Shown: positions 1 to 8,000, numbered from the stretch's first letter. The stretch: 37,602 nt of DNA from JAJFVC01 sp039698075 (GCA_039698075.1 JBDKTJ010000043.1:1-37602); one strand, 5' to 3'. Numbers and translations are program-made. The notes: generated by a model from the sequence alone, not told the origin.

Positions 1-61
1 GCGAATCCTTTCGCGACGAACGATAATCGACATTCACTCCGATAAGCGGTTTCGTAGCCAT
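1..61 (-). CDS. Peptidase C26 (gamma-glutamyl-GABA hydrolase-like) family protein, N-terminus only
   Basis: Only the first 20 codons are in the window; the gene runs off the left edge. The reverse strand starts at an ATG at 61-59, and a strong GAGGAGAG ribosome site lies just upstream on that strand. The peptide begins MATKPLIGVNVDYRSSRKDS. A short start leading into P-L-I-G-V-N-V-D-Y-R is what I know from planctomycete class I glutamine amidotransferase-like peptidase C26 proteins (PuuD family), which hydrolyse gamma-glutamyl bonds. The catalytic Cys-His-Glu lie outside the window, so the family call rests on the N-terminal signature alone. Confidence 0.6.
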   Translation of the reverse strand, partial: MATKPLIGVNVDYRSSRKDS

Positions 62-544
62 CTTGCACTCTCTCCTCGACACTTCCTGTGTCAGTGTTTG
101 GAATCGAAGCAGAAAGCGGCGCGAGACACTCTCGCCAGCGATTGGCTCGGCCGATCCGAGAAAAGCCGAAAGGCCGCGCCGTCGTGCACTGCATGAAACA
201 ATGCAAAACGGTGCAACGCCCCCCATCGTCTTTGGAAACGGCGACGGTCGAGCCCAGTCTGTTCGACGACCCTGTGTGCCCGGCCAGGGGCACGGTCTGT
301 CGTGGCGATGTCCTTACCGCAAACGGCTTCAAACTCCTTGTCTTCGACGCGTCACCGTCGATTGAAGTGCAAGTCGCACGAGAGTTTAGGCACACGGCCC
401 ATCGCTGACAAGCATTTCCGTCATTTTGTAGGGAGTGCACAATCGGGGCACTATGGGTTGTATTGATAGCATTGCTAGCGTTGTGGATGTCCACATTTGA
501 GCCCTGCCTTTCGCCTTGCGCGTTTGCCACCTACAATAAGGCAC
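62..544. other. Intergenic region between divergent genes, no gene seen
   Basis: About 480 bases separate the leftward C26 gene from the rightward thiolase gene. Two open frames of about 100 codons overlap here in different frames; both are rich in Arg, Pro and Cys and look like chance frames. A perfect 5-bp inverted repeat (GACAC, 5-base gap, GTGTC) at 78-92 sits directly upstream of the ribosome site of the C26 gene and could be an operator or leader hairpin. A second short dyad (AGTGC...GCACT) lies near 434-453 and an 11-bp palindrome TAGCATTGCTA near 466-476. I see no clear promoter for the thiolase gene. Confidence 0.5.
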
Positions 545-1618
545 ATGCGCTACGAAAACGTCTGTTTGGAAACCATTGCGTGCACGCTGCCCGACGAGAT
601 CGTCAGCTCGGACGACATCGAGCGGCAATTGGAGCCGTTGTATCGGCGGTTGCGGCTGCCCGAGGGCCGGCTCGAACTGATGACCGGCATTCGTCAGCGG
701 CGATTTTGGCCGCCCGGCATGTTGTGCGGCGTTCAAAGCGCTGCGACGGCCGAAAAAGCCATTCGCGCGACGGGAATCGATCGCGGTCGGATCGGGGCGT
801 TGGTGCACGGCTCGGTGTGTCGCGATTTCGTCGAGCCCGCCACGGCTTGCGGCGTGCATCATCGGCTGGGGTTGTCCTGCGACTGTGCGGTGTACGACGT
901 GTCGAACGCCTGTCTCGGGCTGCTGAGCGGCGCGATTCAAGTGGCCAACATGATCGAACTGGGGCAGATCGAGGCCGGACTGGTCGTGGGCACGGAAAAC
1001 GGTCGGCGGTTGGTTGAGTCGACCCTTCAGTATCTCAACACCGACGTGTCGTTGACGCGCCAAAGCATCAAAAACGCTTTTGCTTCGCTGACGATCGGGT
1101 CGGGCAGCGCGGCGATGTTGCTTTGTCATCGACGGATCAGCCGCACGGGCAACCGGTTGTTGGGCGGCGTGATTCATGCGGCCACGGACCATTGCGAGCT
1201 GTGTCAGGGCGGGCAAGGCGAGGCTTCGTCGCAGGAGGGCGGTCCGTTGTTGTTGATGCAGACCGATTCCGAGACGTTGATGCGTGAAGGCGTGGCGGCG
1301 GCCCAGCGGGCGTTTGGGGCTTTTTTGGCCGAAATCGTCTGGTCGGCGAGCGACATCCAAAAGACGTTCTGCCACCAGGTCGGCCGCGCCCATCGACGGC
1401 TGCTGTTCGATTCGCTCGGGCTCGACACGGCGTTGGATTACAGCACCTTCGAGACGCTTGGCAACACCGGCTCGACGGCGCTGCCGATGACCATGGCGTT
1501 GGGCATCGAGAACGGCCGGCTGCAATCGGGCGATCATGTGGCGATGTTGGGCATCGGGTCGGGCATCAACGTGGTGATGCTCGGCGTCGATTGGCGGTCG
1601 GCCGTCCCGGTGACGTGA
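545..1618 (+). CDS. oleA: OleA-like thiolase (FabH/3-oxoacyl-ACP synthase III superfamily)
   Basis: A 357-residue thiolase-fold condensing enzyme. The Cys-His-Asn triad is visible: C123 in SNACLG, H277 in CHQVGRAH and N307 in GNTGS. It resembles OleA more than FabH. A glutamate, E97 in RDFVEPATA, sits where OleA has the Glu that activates the second acyl chain; E. coli FabH has no acid there. The C-terminal AMLGIGSGINVVM also matches OleA. OleA joins two fatty acyl-CoAs head to head into a beta-keto acid, the first step of long-chain olefin or hydrocarbon synthesis. No oleB, oleC or oleD follows. I chose the start at 545 (MRYENV) because it fits the family N-terminus; the frame is open back to 497 but those 16 residues look non-coding. 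A FabH-like role cannot be excluded. Confidence 0.78.
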   Translation: MRYENVCLETIACTLPDEIVSSDDIERQLEPLYRRLRLPEGRLELMTGIRQRRFWPPGMLCGVQSAATAEKAIRATGIDRGRIGALVHGSVCRDFVEPATACGVHHRLGLSCDCAVYDVSNACLGLLSGAIQVANMIELGQIEAGLVVGTENGRRLVESTLQYLNTDVSLTRQSIKNAFASLTIGSGSAAMLLCHRRISRTGNRLLGGVIHAATDHCELCQGGQGEASSQEGGPLLLMQTDSETLMREGVAAAQRAFGAFLAEIVWSASDIQKTFCHQVGRAHRRLLFDSLGLDTALDYSTFETLGNTGSTALPMTMALGIENGRLQSGDHVAMLGIGSGINVVMLGVDWRSAVPVT

Positions 1619-1712
1619 TCCGTCGCAATTCGTCGGTCATGAAATCACATCGTCGCGGGGATCAAGGATGATCCAACCGCTTGCGATTTCGCGTAACTCA
1701 CCCCCCTGCCGT

Positions 1713-1728
1713 GGTGTAAACTAACACC
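1713..1728. promoter_or_regulatory. Palindrome upstream of the macAB operon, candidate operator
   Basis: GGTGT and ACACC flank a 6-base AT-rich centre, forming a perfect 5-bp dyad. A TAGAAT hexamer that could be a -10 box follows at 1732-1737; no good -35 is visible at the matching distance. The 250-base gap 1619-1868 otherwise holds no gene. A site overlapping the promoter of an efflux operon is a usual place for a local repressor, but no such repressor gene lies next to it, so this is inference. Confidence 0.3.
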
Positions 1729-1868
1729 GGCTAGAATAGTGTTTTCTGAAGAAAAACGCCCTTTGCGCGGCGGTATTCGCGTGTATTTTGCAACCATGCT
1801 GATTAGAGTGGAGAGGATAGCGATATGCGGCCGGCAAACGGCTGCCCCCCATCGGCGATGAGGTTGGC

Positions 1869-3179
1869 ATGAGAGTTTTTGTATCGTTGGTGAAGGTTGT
1901 TTTGGCCCTGTCGTTGGTGGCCGCGTTGGGCGGCGGCGCGTTTTATTACAAGACGCACGTGACCGAAAAGTCGTCCGTCGTGCTGCGCACGATCTCTCTG
2001 GGGCGGAGCGATCTGCGATCGACCATCAGCGCCACCGGCACGCTGGAGCCTGAAGAGGTGGTCAACGTAGGCTCGCAGGTGTCCGGGCGGGTCGTGAAGT
2101 TCGGGTCCGATGCGCACGATCCGAAAAAACTGGTCGACTACGGCTCCGTGGTCCAACAGGGCGATCTGCTGGCCGAGATCGACCCGGTCACGTATGACAT
2201 CGCGCTGGAGCAGGCCAAGGCGACGCTCGAACAATCGGAAGCCAATCTGCAAGAGGGCGAAGCGAAACTGAAGCAGGCGGAACGCGAATGGCGCCGGGCC
2301 CAATTGTTGATGCCCAAGAAGGCGGTTTCGGAATCGGACTTCGACACGGCCCAGTATAATTTCGAATCGGCGACGGCCAACGTGGCGCTGAGCAAGGCGA
2401 CCGTGCATCAACACAAGGCGGCCGTTACGATGGCCGAAGTCAATCGCAGCTACTGCACGATCGCCTCGCCGGTTCGCGGCACGATTATCGATCGCCGGGT
2501 GAACGTCGGTCAAACCGTGGCGGCGAGCCTGAGCGCCCCCAGTTTGTTCCTGATTGCCAAGGACCTGACCAAGATGCAGGTTTGGGCGTCGGTCAACGAG
2601 GCCGACATCGGACAGGTGCGCGTCGGCATGCCGGTGCAGTTCACCGTCGATGCTTTTCCGGGCGAGACGTTTCACGGCGTGGTGACCCAGCGGCGGATGA
2701 ACGCCCAAATGACGCAAAACGTCGTCACCTACATGGTCATCGTGACCACCGACAACTCCGACGGCCGGCTGCTGCCCTATTTGACCGCGAGCGTTCAGTT
2801 TGAGGTCGAAAAGAAGCAGAACGTTTTGGTCGTGCCCAACGCGGCGCTGGGATGGGAGCCCGAAACCGATCAGATCGACCCGTCGGTGGATCAAACCGCG
2901 TTGACGTCCAAATCGACGAAGACGCAGCACGGACGCGTCTGGGTCGCCATCGACGCCGAGCATGTGCGGCCGGTGGATGTTACGGTCGGCATCAGCGACG
3001 GCGCAAGATCGGAAATCCGCGGCACAGACGTCAAGGAAGGCATGCCGGTGGTCGTCGGCGAGGGCGAGTCGAGCAAGCCGGGGACTCCACAGACCGCGTC
3101 GTCCGACAGCGATCAGACCAGCAATCCATTCCTGCCCAAGATGCCCAAGGGACGCCGGCCGCCGCCCGGACCAATGTGA
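1869..3179 (+). CDS. macA: MacA-like efflux periplasmic adaptor (HlyD/RND family)
   Basis: A 436-residue periplasmic adaptor for an ABC efflux pump. An uncleaved anchor or signal segment (about residues 5-27) is followed by the biotinyl-lipoyl half SATGTLEPEEVVNVGSQVSG near 54-73. An alpha-helical hairpin rich in Ala, Glu, Gln and Lys runs from about 110 to 190. The second lipoyl half IASPVRGTIIDRRVNVGQTV lies near 198-217, then a beta-barrel domain with VNEADIGQVRVGMPVQFTVDAFP. The tail is long, Pro- and Ser-rich and ends in PKGRRPPPGPM. It sits 57 bases upstream of macB and should link it to the outer-membrane channel gene further on. Its AT-poor ribosome site is weak (GAGGT). Confidence 0.88.
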   Translation: MRVFVSLVKVVLALSLVAALGGGAFYYKTHVTEKSSVVLRTISLGRSDLRSTISATGTLEPEEVVNVGSQVSGRVVKFGSDAHDPKKLVDYGSVVQQGDLLAEIDPVTYDIALEQAKATLEQSEANLQEGEAKLKQAEREWRRAQLLMPKKAVSESDFDTAQYNFESATANVALSKATVHQHKAAVTMAEVNRSYCTIASPVRGTIIDRRVNVGQTVAASLSAPSLFLIAKDLTKMQVWASVNEADIGQVRVGMPVQFTVDAFPGETFHGVVTQRRMNAQMTQNVVTYMVIVTTDNSDGRLLPYLTASVQFEVEKKQNVLVVPNAALGWEPETDQIDPSVDQTALTSKSTKTQHGRVWVAIDAEHVRPVDVTVGISDGARSEIRGTDVKEGMPVVVGEGESSKPGTPQTASSDSDQTSNPFLPKMPKGRRPPPGPM

Positions 3180-3186
3180 GGACGTA

Positions 3187-3210
3187 GAGGAGAGAGGAGA
3201 GGGGAGAGGG
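3187..3210 (+). repeat. 24-bp polypurine direct repeat, copy 1 (between macA and macB)
   Basis: A run of only G and A, starting GAGGAGAGAGG and ending GGGGAGAGGG, lies seven bases after the macA stop and is followed by a run of T. An identical 24-base copy lies at 3949-3972 inside macB, in the linker between the ATPase and permease halves. Both copies are on the same strand, 762 bases apart (254 codons exactly). Confidence 0.85.
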
Positions 3211-3236
3211 TTTTTTTCTAGGCCCTGGTCGCTAAC

Positions 3237-5438
3237 ATGGATCTGATTTGTCTTAAAAACATCTGCAAAACCTACTATCTCGGCGAAGTGGAAGTGCCCG
3301 TGTTGCATGGCATTTCGCTTTCGATCCGGAAGGGCGAGATGGTTGCGCTGATGGGGGCGTCCGGCTCGGGCAAGAGCACGCTGATGAACATCCTCGGCTG
3401 CTTGGACCATCCGACCGGCGGCGAATACTGGCTCGACGGCCGCGAGATGAGCACGCTGACGCCGAACGAACGCGCGCTGATGCGAACCGAGAAAATCGGT
3501 TTCGTCTTTCAGAGCTTCAATTTGCTCGCGCGCACCACCGCCCTGCAAAACGTCGTCATGCCGTTGGACTATTCGCCGAGCCATCATTCGCATCGGGAAG
3601 CTCGGCGACGCGCCCGGGAGTTGTTGGACCGCGTCGGACTGGCGGATCGGATCGAGCATGTGCCGTCGCAAATGTCGGGCGGACAGCAGCAACGCGTGGC
3701 CATCAGCCGCTCGCTGATCAACCGTCCGTCGCTGGTGTTGGCCGACGAGCCGACCGGCAACCTCGATTCGCACACGAGCGTCGAAATCTTGCGGATGTTC
3801 CAACGGCTCAACGCCGAGGGCATCACCGTGGTGCTGGTCACGCACGATCCCAAGGTGGCGGCCTTCGCCACGCGAACCATTCGCATCGCCGACGGATTGA
3901 TCGAGGCGGACGAGGCCACGTCAGCGGTCAGTGCGGAAATAGGGGAGAGAGGAGAGAGGAGAGGGGAGAGGGAAGAGGCGGCCATTGGCGATCTGCCTTC
4001 TTCCAACAGTCCCCAAGAATCTTCCAGCGGAGCGGACCTTGTCTCCTCGCTGTTGCCGGCCACCTGGCGCACGGCCTTGAACGCCTTGCGTCGCAACAAG
4101 ATGCGGGCAGGGCTTTCGGCCTTGGGCGTGATTATCGCCGTGGCCGCCGTGATTGCGATGACCGAAATCGGGCAGGGCTCAAAGGCCATGCTGCAAAAAG
4201 GCATCGCCAGTATGGGCGCCAACACGATCATGATCTTTTCGGGCTCGACCACCAACACCACCGGTGTGAACAAAGGAATGGGCAGCGCCGTGACGCTGAC
4301 GCCGCAGGATTGCCGCGAAATCGCCAGGCAGTGTCCCGCCGTCCAATACGCCGCGCCATTGGTCCGCACCCGGGCGCAAATCGTCAGCGGCAACAAAAAT
4401 TGCGTTCCCGAGCAGGTGTACGGCACCACGCCCGACTACCTGGAAGTGCGCGACTGGAAAAAAATGGAACTGGGCCAGATGTTCACCGAACGCGACGTGC
4501 TCAACAGCAACAAGGTGTGCGTGATCGGAAACACGGTCCGCCAAACCCTGTTCGACAAAACGTCGCCGATCGGCAAGGAAATCCGCATCAGCAACGTGGC
4601 GTTTCGCGTGGTCGGCGTGTTGAGCCGCAAGGGTGCGAACATGGTCGGCATGGATCAAGACAACATCGTGCTGGCCCCTTGGACGACGATCAAGTATCGC
4701 GTCAGCGGCGCCGCGATGACCAACGCCAATCAAAGCACCAGCGCGTCCAGCGAAAGCACCGACACCGCGGCCGCCACGTCGGTCAACACGTTGAGCGAAC
4801 TGTATCCGACCACCAAAACCTTTTATCTGTCGCGCACCACGACGCAGCAGGCCGACTGGCCGTTGTCGGTCCGATTCACCAACGTCGATCAGATCGTGGC
4901 CAAGGCGATCTCCGAAAAAAGAATCGACAAGGCGATCAAGCAAATCACCGGTCTGCTGCGACAACGCCATCGCATCCGGCGGCCCGAGGACGACGACTTC
5001 ATGATCCGCGACATGGCCGAAATGACCAAAGTCATGTCGTCGAGCACGCAGTTGATGAGCACGCTGCTGTTGGTGGTGGCGATGATTTCGCTGCTGGTCG
5101 GCGGCGTCGGCATCATGAACATCATGTTGGTTTCCGTGACCGAACGGACCCGGGAAATCGGACTTCGGATGGCCGTCGGCGCCCGAAGCCACCACATTCT
5201 GCGGCAATTTTTGGTCGAGGCGGTCGTTTTATGCCTTAGCGGCGGCGCGTTGGGAATTTTGATGGGTCGCGGCGCGTCGTTTCTGGTCCGATGGATCGTC
5301 CGTTGGCCCACGCAGGCCTCGCTGACCACGATCGTCGCTGCCGTGGCCGTTTCCGTCCTGGTCGGCGTGGTGTTCGGGTTCTATCCGGCCTGGAAGGCTT
5401 CGCGGCTCGATCCGATCGAAGCCCTGCGATATGAGTGA
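3237..5438 (+). CDS. macB: MacB-like ABC transporter, fused ATPase and FtsX-type permease
   Basis: A 733-residue inner-membrane mechanotransmission ABC protein. The ATPase comes first: Walker A GASGSGKST at 40-48, Q-loop in VFQSFNLLART, signature SGGQQQR, Walker B with VLADEPTGNLDS, and the H-loop in LVTHDP. A linker near 230-275 is longer than usual and carries a charged stretch (GERGERRGEREE) encoded by the polypurine repeat at 3949-3972. The permease half has a first TM near 297-313 (LGVIIAVAAVIAM), a large periplasmic domain, and three C-terminal TMs, ending PIEALRYE as in MacB. E. coli MacB has about 648 residues, so this one is long. It should work with the adjacent adaptor and the NodT-type channel. 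The substrate cannot be told. No clear ribosome site precedes the ATG. Confidence 0.9.
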   Translation: MDLICLKNICKTYYLGEVEVPVLHGISLSIRKGEMVALMGASGSGKSTLMNILGCLDHPTGGEYWLDGREMSTLTPNERALMRTEKIGFVFQSFNLLARTTALQNVVMPLDYSPSHHSHREARRRARELLDRVGLADRIEHVPSQMSGGQQQRVAISRSLINRPSLVLADEPTGNLDSHTSVEILRMFQRLNAEGITVVLVTHDPKVAAFATRTIRIADGLIEADEATSAVSAEIGERGERRGEREEAAIGDLPSSNSPQESSSGADLVSSLLPATWRTALNALRRNKMRAGLSALGVIIAVAAVIAMTEIGQGSKAMLQKGIASMGANTIMIFSGSTTNTTGVNKGMGSAVTLTPQDCREIARQCPAVQYAAPLVRTRAQIVSGNKNCVPEQVYGTTPDYLEVRDWKKMELGQMFTERDVLNSNKVCVIGNTVRQTLFDKTSPIGKEIRISNVAFRVVGVLSRKGANMVGMDQDNIVLAPWTTIKYRVSGAAMTNANQSTSASSESTDTAAATSVNTLSELYPTTKTFYLSRTTTQQADWPLSVRFTNVDQIVAKAISEKRIDKAIKQITGLLRQRHRIRRPEDDDFMIRDMAEMTKVMSSSTQLMSTLLLVVAMISLLVGGVGIMNIMLVSVTERTREIGLRMAVGARSHHILRQFLVEAVVLCLSGGALGILMGRGASFLVRWIVRWPTQASLTTIVAAVAVSVLVGVVFGFYPAWKASRLDPIEALRYE
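3949..3972 (+). repeat. 24-bp polypurine direct repeat, copy 2 (inside macB linker)
   Basis: Identical to 3187-3210, and extended on its 5' side by further GGAGAGA units, so the purine tract here runs from about 3941 to 3977. It is in frame and codes for Gly, Glu and Arg only, in the flexible linker of MacB. Confidence 0.85.
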
Positions 5439-5443
5439 AGATA

Positions 5444-5523
5444 GGTAAACTTTTCCGAAGGTAACGATTTTTCTCTTTATTCAAATCGTAGCGGTCGATA
5501 GCTCCGAATAGTGCGAGTTTACC
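5444..5523 (+). promoter_or_regulatory. Leader region before the NodT-type gene: 8-bp inverted repeat and shared motif
   Basis: GGTAAACT at 5444-5451 and AGTTTACC at 5516-5523 are perfect inverted repeats around about 64 bases, and could pair in the mRNA between macB and the outer-membrane channel gene. Inside lies TAACGATTTTTC (5462-5473), a 12-mer found again at 34899-34910 upstream of another outer-membrane gene. Function is not known. Confidence 0.35.
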
Positions 5524-5545
5524 GATTCTACCGGAGGAAACGGCC

Positions 5546-7216
5546 ATGGATTCGGCCCGGTTTGCACCAAGGATGGGGGCTTTTTGTGGCAAACGGCGAT
5601 GTTTGGGCAGCATCGCGGTTCTTCACTCGTCAATCCGTTTGGTTTGGTTTCTGCTTCCACTGGCACTGTGTGTAGGGTGCACAAGTTGGCGGGAATACGT
5701 CCACAACGGGTTCAAGGTTGGGCCGAACTACTGCCGGCCGGATGCCGAGGTCTCGTCGCATTGGATCGACGAAAAGGACCTCCGAACGGCCGAAGACCCG
5801 GAAATCGCCAAACGGTGGTGGACGGTTTTCAGCGATCCGAAACTCAACGAACTGGTGGCGTACGCTTATCACCAGAATCTGACATTGCGCGAGGCGGGCT
5901 TCCGAATTCTCGAGGCCCGAGCAACCCGCGACATCGCCGTGGGCAATTTCTTCCCGCAAACGCAGAACGCCGCCGGAAGTTACTCGCGCAACGCCTCATC
6001 GGTCACAGACGCGAACAGTCCGGTGGTGAATCAGTTTAGCGATGCGTGGCAGTTCGGTTTCAATTTGAATTGGGAACTGGATTTTTGGGGCCGGTTTCGT
6101 CGGGCCATCGCCTCGACCAACGCCAGCCTGGACGCGTCGGTGGCCGACTACGACGACGTGCTCGTCACATTGTTGGCCGACGTGGCTGAAAACTACGTCA
6201 CGATGCGGACCTGTCAGGAACGGATCGTCTTCTTGCAGGAGAACGTGAAATTACAGCAGAAGGTTTTGAAGTTCATCCAGGATCGTTACGAGGCGGGCTA
6301 TAAGCAGACGAAGCTGGACTTGGACCAGTCGACGGCCACATTGCGGCAGACCGAGGCGGGCATTCCGTCGCTCGAAATTACGCAGCGGCAGGCGGAGAAT
6401 CAGTTGTGCATTTTGTTGGGAATGCCGCCGATCGACTTGTCGCACATGCTGGGCTCGGGCAAGATTCCCGCGGTGCCGCCGGAAGTGGTGCTCGACGTTC
6501 CCGCCGATCTGTTGCGGCGTCGGCCGGACGTGCGAAGGGCCGAGCGTCAGGCTGCTGCGCAGGCGGAGCAAATCGGCATCGCCACATCGGACCTGTATCC
6601 GTCGTTTTACATCAACGGTTCGATGGGCTATTCGGCCCGGAATTTTCCTGACCTGTTCAAGAACACGTCGTTCACCGGCAGCGTCGGGCCGTCGTTCCAG
6701 TGGGATTTGTTGAACTACGGACGCATCGCCAACAACGTCCGCTATCAGGACGCGAAGTATCGGGAGTTGGCGACCGCGTATCAAAACACCGTGTTGACGG
6801 CGTGTAAGGAAGTCGAGAACGGGCTGATCACGTTCTTGCGTCAGCAGCGACGCACGAAGCTGTTGGACGAGAGCGTGGCGGCGGATGCGTCGGCCGTCGA
6901 AACGGTCATTTTGCAATACGAAAAGGGCTCGGTCGATTTCAACCGGTACGCCACGATCGCCCAAAACCTGGTCGTGCAACAAGACGCGGCGGCGGCCTCG
7001 CGCGGCGAAATCTCGCAAGGCCTGGTCGCGGTCTTCCGGGCGCTCGGCGGCGGTTGGGAAATCCGTCTCGAACCGGAGACCGATCTGGCCCAAGGCGCGG
7101 CGGCGTTGGTCGACCCAGAACAGCATCCCAAGACGACGGAACCGGCCGCAACGCCCGCCGAACCGTTGCCGGCGCCGATGCCGGACGACGCGCCCAAACC
7201 GGACGATCAGCCCTGA
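5546..7216 (+). CDS. NodT/OprM-type outer-membrane efflux channel lipoprotein
   Basis: A 556-residue TolC-superfamily channel. The N-terminus is long (about 44 residues) and leads to a lipobox-like LALCVGC with the likely lipidated Cys at 45. Then comes GPNYCRPD, the usual first motif of NodT-family proteins, the LVAYAYHQNLTLREA repeat start, and the second-half motif LLRRRPDVRRAERQAAAQAE. The tail after about residue 510 is a Pro/Ala/Glu/Asp-rich extension. GGAGGAAA at 5533-5540 is a strong ribosome site that fixes the start at 5546. It should form the outer-membrane exit duct for MacA-MacB; all three genes run the same way with 57- and 107-base gaps. Confidence 0.88.
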   Translation: MDSARFAPRMGAFCGKRRCLGSIAVLHSSIRLVWFLLPLALCVGCTSWREYVHNGFKVGPNYCRPDAEVSSHWIDEKDLRTAEDPEIAKRWWTVFSDPKLNELVAYAYHQNLTLREAGFRILEARATRDIAVGNFFPQTQNAAGSYSRNASSVTDANSPVVNQFSDAWQFGFNLNWELDFWGRFRRAIASTNASLDASVADYDDVLVTLLADVAENYVTMRTCQERIVFLQENVKLQQKVLKFIQDRYEAGYKQTKLDLDQSTATLRQTEAGIPSLEITQRQAENQLCILLGMPPIDLSHMLGSGKIPAVPPEVVLDVPADLLRRRPDVRRAERQAAAQAEQIGIATSDLYPSFYINGSMGYSARNFPDLFKNTSFTGSVGPSFQWDLLNYGRIANNVRYQDAKYRELATAYQNTVLTACKEVENGLITFLRQQRRTKLLDESVAADASAVETVILQYEKGSVDFNRYATIAQNLVVQQDAAAASRGEISQGLVAVFRALGGGWEIRLEPETDLAQGAAALVDPEQHPKTTEPAATPAEPLPAPMPDDAPKPDDQP

Positions 7217-7262
7217 GGGACGGACAAGTTCATTCGAGCATCACGGCCCGTTGTGTTTGATC

Positions 7263-7667
7263 ATGCCGATCCTTTTTCATCCAAAGCCAGGCCAGTTTCT
7301 CATTTGTGATTTTAATACGGGCTTTCGGCCGCCTGAAATGGTGAAGAAGCGGCCCGTGGTGGTTGTGTCGAAGTGCCGAAGTCAGTTGGTTACGGTGGTG
7401 CCTATCTCGACGGTTGAACCCTGCCCGATTGAAAAGTGGCACCACGAACTGCAGAACGTATCACGGCCGGTGTCTTTGCGAGAGAGAAGATGCTGGGCAA
7501 AGTGCGATATGATTTACACAGTGGCGCTTTGGCGGTTGGACAGGGTGTGCATCGGAAAACACCCGACCACCGGAAAACGGATGTACGTTTCGCATGTTGT
7601 TTGCCCAGAAGACCTTGCGGCCATTCGTGCGGCGGTGTTGGCCGGCCTTGGCTTGAATTCTGCTTGA
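7263..7667 (+). CDS. PemK/MazF-superfamily toxin-like protein, YifN-type
   Basis: A 134-residue protein of the PemK superfamily (YifN-like group, COG3692 as I recall it). The N-terminus PKPGQFLICDFNTGFRPPEM is followed by KKRPVVVVS and VTVVPISTVEP; R30 and T50 lie where MazF-type RNases have their active-site Arg and Thr/Ser. The C-terminal WAKCDMIYTVALWRLDR is a hallmark of this group. MazF-fold toxins cut mRNA; activity here is inferred. No antitoxin-like protein gene lies on either side; instead a structured RNA begins two bases after the stop. Base composition is visibly more AT-rich than in the neighbours, with codons such as TTT, ATT and TGT, which suggests transfer. The frame is open further upstream, but 7263 gives the family start MPILFHP. 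No clear ribosome site is seen. Confidence 0.82.
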   Translation: MPILFHPKPGQFLICDFNTGFRPPEMVKKRPVVVVSKCRSQLVTVVPISTVEPCPIEKWHHELQNVSRPVSLRERRCWAKCDMIYTVALWRLDRVCIGKHPTTGKRMYVSHVVCPEDLAAIRAAVLAGLGLNSA

Positions 7668-7668
7668 T

Positions 7669-7822
7669 TCTTCGACGAAGATGGGCGATAATTCAAGTGT
7701 TCCCCTTCGGGGGCTTGAAAGACTGTGCCGAAAGGCGCAGCAGGCAACGGTTTTTGCGATTGCAAGCTAGCCGTTGCCTTGATCGAAAGGCCCTGGATCG
7801 TCCGGGGCCTTGTGCTTTTCTT
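7669..7822 (+). ncRNA. Structured RNA of four hairpins plus terminator, downstream of the PemK-like gene
   Basis: Hairpins follow each other almost without gap. (1) TCTTC/GAAGA, 7669-7681. (2) TTCAAG (7692-7697) with CTTGAA (7714-7719) enclosing CCCC-TTCG-GGGG, a UUCG tetraloop. (3) CTGTGCC-GAAA-GGCGCAG, 7723-7740, a GNRA tetraloop with one G-U pair. (4) AGGCAACGG (7742-7750) with CCGTTGCCT (7771-7779), enclosing TTGC-GATT-GCAA. (5) AAGGCCC... with ...GGGCCTT, 7787-7811, followed by T-rich sequence. The UUCG and GAAA loops are stable only in the RNA read on the + strand, which sets the strand. It may be a separate small RNA or the 3' UTR of the toxin-like mRNA. I do not recognise a named RNA family with certainty. 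Confidence 0.7.
7786..7822 (+). terminator. Intrinsic terminator ending the PemK-like gene and RNA unit
   Basis: A long GC-rich stem, AAGGCCCTGG paired with TCCGGGGCCTT (10-11 pairs with one G-U), has a small loop at about 7798-7800. It is followed by TTGTGCTTTTCTT. The T-tract is interrupted but is typical in position. It forms the last hairpin of the RNA. Confidence 0.65.
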
Positions 7823-8000
7823 GGCAAAAAAACGACTCGAAAGCTCCCCCCTCCGATGTCGCGGCCTCTGGCCCTAATTTACCTTTTCAAATAAGATTAG
7901 ACACACGCTGTTTTGCAGAAAGGAAACGGCGTCGGGGCGTCGATGGGCGTCCTCGTCACGCGTTTCACAACATGAAGCCAGAAAAGACGTTAGGAAGAAG

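Noticed and set aside
63..408. Two overlapping short forward frames in the first intergenic region
   Set aside because: They overlap each other in different frames, have no ribosome site or signature, and are Arg/Pro-rich.
1803..3845. A 680-residue open frame on the reverse strand over macA and macB
   Set aside because: It is the antisense of two strongly recognised genes, and its protein is rich in His, Arg, Asp and Gln without domain features. High GC gives long antisense frames.
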